The notes under the pieces: model-generated
Told to the model about the DNA's origin: nothing
The model's input: the letters and a program-made list of their open reading frames with translations, nothing else
The model's database searches: none
NCBI GenBank assembly: GCA_030038645.1
Contig: JASHSR010000393.1
Coordinates: forward strand, 1 to 11,420
Origin: Gammaproteobacteria bacterium
Lineage (GTDB): Bacteria > Pseudomonadota > Gammaproteobacteria > Steroidobacterales > Steroidobacteraceae
Direction of reading: 5' to 3'
Length of the DNA stretch: 11,420 bases
Position numbers and translations under genes: made by a program
Part shown: in pieces, positions 7,410-11,420 of the stretch
Numbering within the stretch: the first letter of the stretch is position 1
How the letters are laid out: each line of letters opens with the position of its first letter

Positions 7410-8232
7410 CGGTCTTCAGCTCCGCGAAGCCGAATCCCGTCGCCCATTGCGGAATGGGCTCGTACAGAATGAGCTCGGCACGGGCGTGGGGAAGAGCGGC
7501 CATGGCGCAGATCCAGCTCTTGATCTCGACGGCTCCGTTCCCGGCGGTGTCGAGTATCTCCTCGTCCGAGATGCCCGCCAGGGCGTCTATGTCGCCCGCC
7601 CGCGCGAGCTCGAGCACCCGGCGATCGAAGCTCTCGTTGAGGCGGCCCATCTCCGCCGTGCCGACCCAGTGGCTGATGCCGCCGGTGCCGAACACCGCGA
7701 CCCGTTCCGCTCCGTCCCAGCTGCGCACCGCGCGATGCAGACTCCGTCCGATCTGCGCCGCTCGCCGGCTGGGAATGAACGGCTGAACCGCCTCGTTGAG
7801 ATAGATCGGAACCGTCCTCACGTCCTCGACCGGGCGGATGCACAGATGGTAGGGAACCATCGTCGCATGGTCGACGACGATCGACTTCGCGAAGGCCCAG
7901 TCGATCCCTTCGCACTGGCCCTCGTGCAGGATGTGAGCCGCCAGCGGCTCGTTGCCCGGCACCGCGGTGCGCTCGATGCCCAACCAAGCTTCCGCGGGTC
8001 CCTCGACGTCGCCGATGCCGATCAGGCACTGCGGGATGCAATGCGGACCGAACAGGCCGTAATGATCGGCGCCGATCGTGATGACCGTGTCAACTTCGAG
8101 CTCGCGTAGGCGCGTGCTGATACGCTCGAACGCCTGATGGACACGAGCCGCCTGCGCCGGCTCGGCCGCATGCGGCTCCGCGAGGATCAGTGGGACGTGC
8201 GGCATGAGGAACGCACCCACGATTTGAGCCAT
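7402..8232 (-). CDS. LigB-type extradiol ring-cleavage dioxygenase, catalytic (beta) subunit
   Basis: A 276-residue protein of the class III (LigB) extradiol dioxygenases, which open a vicinal-diol aromatic ring next to the hydroxyls using Fe(II) and O2. The expected catalytic positions are present: His12 (LMPH), His57 (GADHYGLF), His122 (VVDHATMVP), His188 (FGTGGISHWVG) and Glu236 (GNGAVEIKSW). These align with iron ligands His12, His61, Glu242 and catalytic His195 of LigB from the protocatechuate 4,5-dioxygenase structure, by memory. The ATG at 8232 has a strong AAAGGAG site 7 bases upstream. It is 21 bases downstream of the small LigA-type gene, and together they should form a LigAB enzyme. 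The ring substrate could be a protocatechuate-, gallate- or bicyclic diol-like product of the O-demethylase; the sequence does not decide. Confidence 0.9.
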   Translation of the reverse strand: MAQIVGAFLMPHVPLILAEPHAAEPAQAARVHQAFERISTRLRELEVDTVITIGADHYGLFGPHCIPQCLIGIGDVEGPAEAWLGIERTAVPGNEPLAAHILHEGQCEGIDWAFAKSIVVDHATMVPYHLCIRPVEDVRTVPIYLNEAVQPFIPSRRAAQIGRSLHRAVRSWDGAERVAVFGTGGISHWVGTAEMGRLNESFDRRVLELARAGDIDALAGISDEEILDTAGNGAVEIKSWICAMAALPHARAELILYEPIPQWATGFGFAELKTAA

Positions 8233-8253
8233 GGACCGTCTCCTTTGAGAGCC

Positions 8254-8520
8254 TCAGCGCGGGTCGCCTGCGGTCATGCGCTGCATGTATTCGGGAACGC
8301 TGTCGGGTCCCTGCACGGCGCGGTACACGCCGAGCAGCAGCAGCGGGTTCACGCCCCACTGGGCCAGACGCCGCACGTCGAGCTGCTCAAGCCACGCGCG
8401 CTCGTGGGGCTCGAGGCGGAAGCCGCTGAGGTACTCCTTTCGATCGCGCTTGAAGCGCTCGGTCTCGTCGGGCTGATTGCCGACCAGCCACAGCACCTTC
8501 TCTGCTGCGTGCCTGCTCAC
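8254..8520 (-). CDS. LigA-type small (alpha) subunit of the extradiol dioxygenase
   Basis: About 88 residues resembling the LigA subunit family (alpha chain of protocatechuate 4,5-dioxygenase): AAEKVLWLVG, then ERFKRDRKEYLSGFRLEP, then LEQLDVRRLAQWGVNPLLLL. LigA contributes to the active-site lid of LigB rather than carrying iron. The start is uncertain. I favour the GTG at 8520, because the family similarity begins immediately after it and the upstream residues are Arg-rich and unlike LigA. The frame extends to an ATG at 8613, which would give 119 residues and overlap the end of the aldolase gene by 35 bases. No convincing ribosome site precedes either start, so translational coupling with the aldolase gene is possible. 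Confidence 0.8.
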   Translation of the reverse strand: MSRHAAEKVLWLVGNQPDETERFKRDRKEYLSGFRLEPHERAWLEQLDVRRLAQWGVNPLLLLGVYRAVQGPDSVPEYMQRMTAGDPR

Positions 8521-8578
8521 GGTGGCTTCTCGTACGCCCGTCCGCCTCTCGCGCGCCGCGTGCAGTCTCGCGAAGCCG

Positions 8579-9586
8579 TCAGCCCGTGCGCGCGAGATGC
8601 TGCTCGCGAGCATAGCGATCGTGCAGGCGCGCCCAGGCTTGTCCCGAGCGGCGCGCCGCCTCGAGATACTCCTGCGGAACGACGTGATACGGGGGACGCA
8701 CGGGCCCCGTGTTCACCCACCCGGCCGAATTCGCCCGCACCTTCTCGAGGGCGATGTTGTACTTCGAGAACTCGCCGAAATCGTCCTTGGGCAGGAACCC
8801 TGCGTTGGCCTGGCGGACCGCATCCGCGACGGCCTTGGCGCCCGACCAATCGCCGGAGCGCTTCGCCCTCGCCACCTCGTCGCGCAGTTTGAGCGGCGTC
8901 GCCGGCCCGCACAGGCCGCCGCTCGACCAGAACGCCGTGCACTGCTCCGGAGCCATGCGGGCGGCGGCGTAGTAGTCGCCCTCGTGCGGCATGAACCGGA
9001 TCGTGGGCGCGAGCGCGAGATCGGTGAGCAGCTGCGCGACGTTGACGTACTTGCAGCAGACGACCTGGGGGATCTTGCCCATCTCGGCCCAGAAGGCACG
9101 CGGGAAGCTGAACTTGAACGCCTCGGGATTGGCATAGACGCAGATCGCCATTCCCGGGACCACCTCGGCGACCGTGCGGTAGAACTCGACCGCCGTCGGC
9201 AGATCCGGCGCGCACCACATGGGCAGTCCGAGCATCGTTCCATCCGCTCCGATGTCCAGGGCGGCGCGGGTCTGGCGCACCACTTCGCGCGTGCTAAGTG
9301 CCGTCGTGCCGCAGAAATAAGGAACGCGTCCGCGCACGGTCTCGACGACGGCCCCGATGAACTCGCGCTTCTCCTCCCAGGAGAGCGTGGCGGCCTCCCC
9401 GAAGGTGCCGAGGCTCAGGAATCCGTCGACTCCCGCGGCGATCAGCGCCTCGACCATCCGCGCGGTCTCATCCAAATCGACAGTGGAAGTCGCCGACCAG
9501 TCCGAAACGTTCGCCTTGGCCGGCGTCGGGAGAATGATCCACGCCCCTTGAATCCGCTCCCCCGTCAACCGAAGTCGCGTAGCCAC
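8579..9586 (-). CDS. NahE-like hydratase-aldolase (trans-o-hydroxybenzylidenepyruvate hydratase-aldolase family)
   Basis: A 335-residue member of the DHDPS/NAL class I aldolase superfamily, very close to NahE/DoxI and PhdJ. Those enzymes hydrate an aryl-idene pyruvate and split it into pyruvate and an aromatic aldehyde. Visible motifs are RIQGAWIILPTP (11-22), GTFGEAATLSWEEKREF (60-76), VPYFCGTTALSTREV (88-102), YANPEAFKF (151-159; Tyr151 probable proton relay), Lys179 in VVCCKY (Schiff-base Lys; Lys183 in NahE by memory), FWSSGGLCGPAT and FGEFSKYNIALEK. The GTG at 9586 is supported by GGGAGG at 9593-9598, 6 bases upstream, and by homology; an ORF extension to 9649 is not. It is the first gene of the minus-strand operon with ligA- and ligB-type genes, and operator copy C lies 71 bases upstream. 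True DapA or another benzylidenepyruvate specificity is less or equally possible respectively. Confidence 0.9.
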   Translation of the reverse strand: MATRLRLTGERIQGAWIILPTPAKANVSDWSATSTVDLDETARMVEALIAAGVDGFLSLGTFGEAATLSWEEKREFIGAVVETVRGRVPYFCGTTALSTREVVRQTRAALDIGADGTMLGLPMWCAPDLPTAVEFYRTVAEVVPGMAICVYANPEAFKFSFPRAFWAEMGKIPQVVCCKYVNVAQLLTDLALAPTIRFMPHEGDYYAAARMAPEQCTAFWSSGGLCGPATPLKLRDEVARAKRSGDWSGAKAVADAVRQANAGFLPKDDFGEFSKYNIALEKVRANSAGWVNTGPVRPPYHVVPQEYLEAARRSGQAWARLHDRYAREQHLARTG

Positions 9587-9656
9587 AGCATACCTCCCGT
9601 TCGGCGGGGGGCGCGATGCACCACGTGGGTCACCGCGATCCTCGCGCACTTGGGAT

Positions 9657-9677
9657 GCATACTAACAATCATACTAC
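9657..9677 (-). promoter_or_regulatory. Operator-like 21-bp motif, copy C, with promoter-like hexamer
   Basis: Read on the minus strand: left half GTAGTATGAT, centre T, right half GTTAGTATGC. A -10-like TATGAT (9673 to 9668) is part of the motif, with a possible -35 TTGGAC (9694 to 9689) at a short 15-base spacing. It lies 71 bases upstream of the aldolase start and would control the aldolase-ligA-ligB operon. Confidence 0.6.
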
Positions 9678-9770
9678 GTCCCACACAAGTCCAATGCGGG
9701 CGCGCCGCAGGCCGGCGCCGCAGCGCCGATCCTCTCGCGAGGCTTCTGGTGCGTATGCTTGACCGGGGAA

Positions 9771-9788
9771 GCGGGCCGAGGTGCCCGC
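9771..9788 (-). terminator. Weak candidate terminator hairpin after marR
   Basis: GCGGGC and GCCCGC form a 6-bp stem around a 6-base loop, starting 20 bases after the marR stop on the minus strand. Only TTCCCC follows rather than a T-run, so it may be a weak or Rho-assisted stop. Confidence 0.35.
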
Positions 9789-9808
9789 GGTCGGCTCCGG
9801 GCGTCTCC

Positions 9809-10417
9809 TTAAGCCCGGGCCTCTCCGTCGCCTGCGCCCGTCCGCGCATCTCCCGTGATCGTTGCCCGCAAGGCGGGGTCCGTGACGGGAACACGACTGT
9901 CCTCGTTATGATGCGAGACGATCCGATCGATGTACTCGAGGAACACGGCGCGCTCCTTCGCATTGAGCGGCTCGAGGAGGCGCTTCTGGACGCGCTCGGT
10001 GGCGGCGTGCATGTCGAACAGCTTCTGCTGCCCCGGCTGCGTGAGATAGAGCTGGCGGACGCGCCGGTCGCTCGGATCGGCCCGGCGCGCGATCAGCCCC
10101 TTGCGCTCCAGCCGGTCCACGATGCCGACGACGGTCGTACGGTCGAGGCCGACGCCGCTCGAGACGCCGATCTGATCGATGCCCGGCGTGGCGCGCACCA
10201 CGGCCATCACCCCGTACTGCAGCGGCGTGATGTCGTACTCGCTCGTCTCGTCGAGGAATATCGATACGGCGATCTGTTGCAATCGACGGGCGAGGAACCC
10301 GGGCTTGTTGTAGATCACTTGCTCGAGCGAAACCTCTTCCGGGGGCGCCTCGGGGCCTTTGACCCGGGTGGGCTTGGGTGCTCGACGAGCCCGCTTGCGG
10401 GCTGAGCTTGCGGCCAT
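9809..10417 (-). CDS. MarR-family winged-helix transcriptional regulator
   Basis: A 202-residue regulator with a basic N-terminal tail (MAASSARKRARRAPKP), a helix region from about residue 38, the winged-helix domain, and a C-terminal dimer helix. The recognition helix is around LDRTTVVGIVDRLERKGLI (91-109) and the wing is RRADPSDRRVRQLYLT (111-126), both classic MarR. MarR proteins usually repress nearby catabolic genes and release DNA when an aromatic ligand binds. The ATG at 10417 gives a normal length; the frame runs upstream to 10579 but that part has no MarR character. A good ribosome site is not evident. Four operator-like copies in this window, one upstream of this gene, suggest control of itself and of three other promoters. 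Its sensed ligand is unknown. Confidence 0.88.
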   Translation of the reverse strand: MAASSARKRARRAPKPTRVKGPEAPPEEVSLEQVIYNKPGFLARRLQQIAVSIFLDETSEYDITPLQYGVMAVVRATPGIDQIGVSSGVGLDRTTVVGIVDRLERKGLIARRADPSDRRVRQLYLTQPGQQKLFDMHAATERVQKRLLEPLNAKERAVFLEYIDRIVSHHNEDSRVPVTDPALRATITGDARTGAGDGEARA

Positions 10418-10632
10418 GTATGCGTTCCAGTTCCGTTCAATAACGTCGACTTTCGAGCGTGAGAAGCACGACACGGACATGTCGCGGGCACAATCGCGGG
10501 ACGCCGATGATGCACTGCTTTTGCCAGAGGATCCGCAAACTGTGGGCGCCTGAACGTGCGTTCCGCCAGCGCGTCTCAACTGAGAGCTGGCACACCAAAA
10601 TCGCTTCGCGTCTCGATGCTCATGCGAAGATA
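10418..10632. other. Long upstream region of marR, with an imperfect hairpin
   Basis: About 215 bases separate the marR ATG from operator copy D. A minus-strand frame stays open to 10579 but resembles no family. CCAGC (10566-10570) pairs with GCTGG (10586-10590), and the inner TCTC pairs with GAGA around a 4-base loop, leaving a 3-base bulge. Its role is not known; it would lie in the marR leader if transcription starts at copy D. Confidence 0.35.
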
Positions 10633-10653
10633 GTAGTATGATAATCTTTGTAC
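10633..10653 (+). promoter_or_regulatory. Operator-like 21-bp motif, copy D, upstream of marR
   Basis: Left half GTAGTATGAT, centre A, right half ATCTTTGTAC. It lies in a locally AT-rich stretch 215 bases upstream of the marR ATG, consistent with autoregulation. It contains TATGAT and GATAAT hexamers on the plus strand and a TACTAT overlapping its marR-proximal edge on the minus strand (10635 to 10630), but no convincing -35. Confidence 0.55.
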
Positions 10654-10681
10654 TGGGGTCTTGGCCAGCGACGCGGACGGA

Positions 10682-11036
10682 TCAGCCACCCAGTATTTTC
10701 TCGTTCGTCCGCTCGAGCACCGCTTTCGCATCCTCCGCAGAGACGTGCACGTAGCAACTCACGGCGTTCGACTCCGACTCCGACTCCGAGCCGCCGATCG
10801 CCGCCGGGCTCGCGCGCTGACGAGCACGCGATCGTCGTCGAGCCGGCGAACGCGGCTGCGCTCTCTCACCGGCCGCAGCCCTTCGCCGTGAACCCAGGCG
10901 GTGCGCGGCTGCGAGTTCTCGGTCTCGCGCACCAGCAGGCGGCCTTCAGATCGACATCTGGCCAGCTGACTTCGACGAGCTCCTCCGCCGAGCGCCTCAA
11001 GCTGGTCAAGGCCACGCAAGATAGTAACGTTATGAA
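10682..11036 (-). pseudogene. Decayed tyrosine recombinase (phage-type integrase), catalytic-domain relic
   Basis: Three pieces of an integrase catalytic domain are readable on the minus strand in different frames. Piece 1, 10947-11012, reads ALTSLRRSAEELVEVSW then PDVDL, the Arg-I box region. Piece 2, 10816-10947, reads EGRLLVRETENSQPRT then RVRRLDDDRVLVS, the beta-sheet region after it. One lost base at about 10945-10947 would join these two frames. Piece 3, 10682-10753, reads YVHVSAEDAKAVLERTNEKI, with Tyr codon 10751-10753 as the nucleophile position, and ends in a stop. The HxxR box expected between pieces 2 and 3 is missing, replaced by a short stretch with three tandem CGACTC-like hexamers (about 10768-10788). 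The gene therefore cannot make an active recombinase. Family assignment is by motif recognition. Confidence 0.65.
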
Positions 11037-11052
11037 TTATATGAATATCTTA
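11019..11052. other. AT-rich island
   Basis: A short A/T-dominated stretch (core TTATGAATTATATGAATAT) in otherwise GC-rich DNA, between the recombinase relic and the tRNA-like relic. It does not match the operator motif. It may mark a junction or an attachment-core remnant. Confidence 0.35.
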
Positions 11053-11089
11053 TGGGTCCGGCCGGATTCGAGCCTACGACCAAGCGATT
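11053..11089 (-). pseudogene. tRNA 3'-half-like relic (tRNA-Lys-like)
   Basis: Read on the minus strand, TTGGTCGTAGG, then CTCGAATCC, then GGACCCA closely resembles the variable loop, T-arm and acceptor end of bacterial tRNA-Lys as I remember it (TTGGTCGTAGG, TTCGAATCC, GACCCA). The T-loop begins with C instead of T, the T-stem has a mismatch, no CCA is encoded, and the upstream bases do not form an anticodon arm or D-arm. It is therefore not a functional tRNA. Such 3'-end fragments often mark attachment sites of integrated elements. A chance resemblance cannot be excluded. Confidence 0.4.
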
Positions 11090-11204
11090 GCGCCAGGAGT
11101 GTGTCACTCGCCCACGAATAAACTGCGAAAGCACTCTCGAGCGCCGCCGGCATAGAAATAGGGGATCGGGATGCGCTGAAGCTCCGAACGCAGCACGCCG
11201 ATGA

Positions 11205-11315
11205 TCAATCGCGCGCCCACCCTACCTGCCGCTCCTCGATGTAGGAGAGCAGGTCCTCCCAGGCATCCTCATCGAGGGTGGCAGCAGGCAGGATCGCGGT
11301 CGAACCGGTGCTCAT
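11205..11315 (-). pseudogene. N-terminal stub of a SIR2-like gene
   Basis: An ATG at 11315, with a purine-rich GAGAGAGAG stretch just upstream, opens a 36-codon frame. It includes ATLDEDAWEDLLSYIEERQV, which resembles the start of SIR2-family NAD-binding proteins that normally continue with RVIPIVGPELL. Here the frame runs into WARD and a stop, so the gene is broken just before the nucleotide-binding loop. A second frame downstream (about 11102-11210) is open but I recognise nothing in it. The alternative is a small unrelated peptide. Confidence 0.4.
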
Positions 11316-11420
11316 CAGCTCTCTCTCGGCACGGTCGAAGCCTCAGGCCTCGAGCCGCCGTTGCGGTGCGCGGGTCCCTTCCCTATACATCCGGCCGTTG
11401 CCCAGTCGCTTACTCCCGAT
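11316..11420. other. No recognisable feature
   Basis: GC-rich sequence upstream of the SIR2-like stub, cut by the window edge. I see no intact gene, RNA or repeat; it may hold the promoter of the broken gene. Confidence 0.4.

Noticed and set aside
8579..9586. Dihydrodipicolinate synthase (DapA)
   Set aside because: The superfamily is right, but the N-terminal GAW...PTP segment, the YANPEAFKF and FWSSG...CGPAT segments and the C-terminal tail are those of NahE-type hydratase-aldolases.
8477..10405. 642-codon open frame on the plus strand
   Set aside because: It runs antisense through the LigA-type, aldolase and marR genes, including their intergenic promoter region. Its composition is Arg/Asp-rich shadow sequence.
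11021..11052. Fifth operator copy in the AT-rich island
   Set aside because: It is AT-rich with TATGA repeats, but lacks the spacing, the TGATNATCA core and the flanking GTA/TAC of the other four.
10648..11121. 157-codon plus-strand frame to the right of marR
   Set aside because: It is Ser/Arg/Pro-rich with no family character; the same bases read as a recombinase relic on the minus strand.
1..11420. CRISPR array, rRNA or intact tRNA
   Set aside because: I saw no regularly spaced direct repeats, no rRNA-like stretches and no complete cloverleaf.

Overview
The window is high-GC DNA from a Gram-negative bacterium, most likely a pseudomonadotan of the sphingomonad or Steroidobacter type. The evidence is an outer-membrane TonB-dependent receptor of the Sphingomonas/Steroidobacter style, a LigM-type O-demethylase, a PQQ-dehydrogenase-like cytochrome tail and a Tat-exported protein. 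The taxonomic call is inference from gene style, not from a marker gene.

Layout, left to right. (1) 1-1172, plus strand: the C-terminal haem domain of a protein cut by the window edge, probably a quinohaemoprotein alcohol dehydrogenase, followed by a CmcJ/NvfI-family non-haem-iron-like oxygenase. (2) 1191-5249, minus strand: a TonB-dependent receptor followed by a tetrahydrofolate-dependent O-demethylase related to LigM/DesA. (3) 5250-5741: a divergent control region with two copies of a 21-bp operator-like motif. (4) 5742-7364, plus strand: an MmgE/PrpD-family protein with a twin-arginine signal. (5) 7402-9586, minus strand: an operon of a NahE-like hydratase-aldolase, a small LigA-type subunit and a LigB-type extradiol dioxygenase. 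(6) 9809-10417, minus strand: a MarR-family regulator. (7) About 10680-11420: a gene graveyard with a frameshifted tyrosine-recombinase relic, a tRNA 3'-half-like relic and the N-terminal stub of a SIR2-like gene.

Read together, genes 1-6 look like a catabolic locus for a methoxylated aromatic compound. The steps would be uptake by the receptor, O-demethylation to a vicinal diol, extradiol ring opening by LigAB, and retro-aldol cleavage by the hydratase-aldolase to pyruvate plus an aldehyde. A PQQ enzyme, a CmcJ-like oxygenase and a PrpD-like lyase would act on side chains or products. The substrate cannot be named from the sequence, and this mix of families does not match a pathway I recognise as a whole.

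The most notable signal not explained by genes is a 21-bp imperfect palindrome present four times: twice between the receptor and PrpD-like genes, once upstream of the aldolase operon, and once upstream of marR. One copy overlaps the -10 of a good promoter for the receptor. This suggests that one MarR protein controls the whole locus. The recombinase and tRNA relics next to marR suggest, but do not prove, that the locus lies in a mobile or formerly mobile region.
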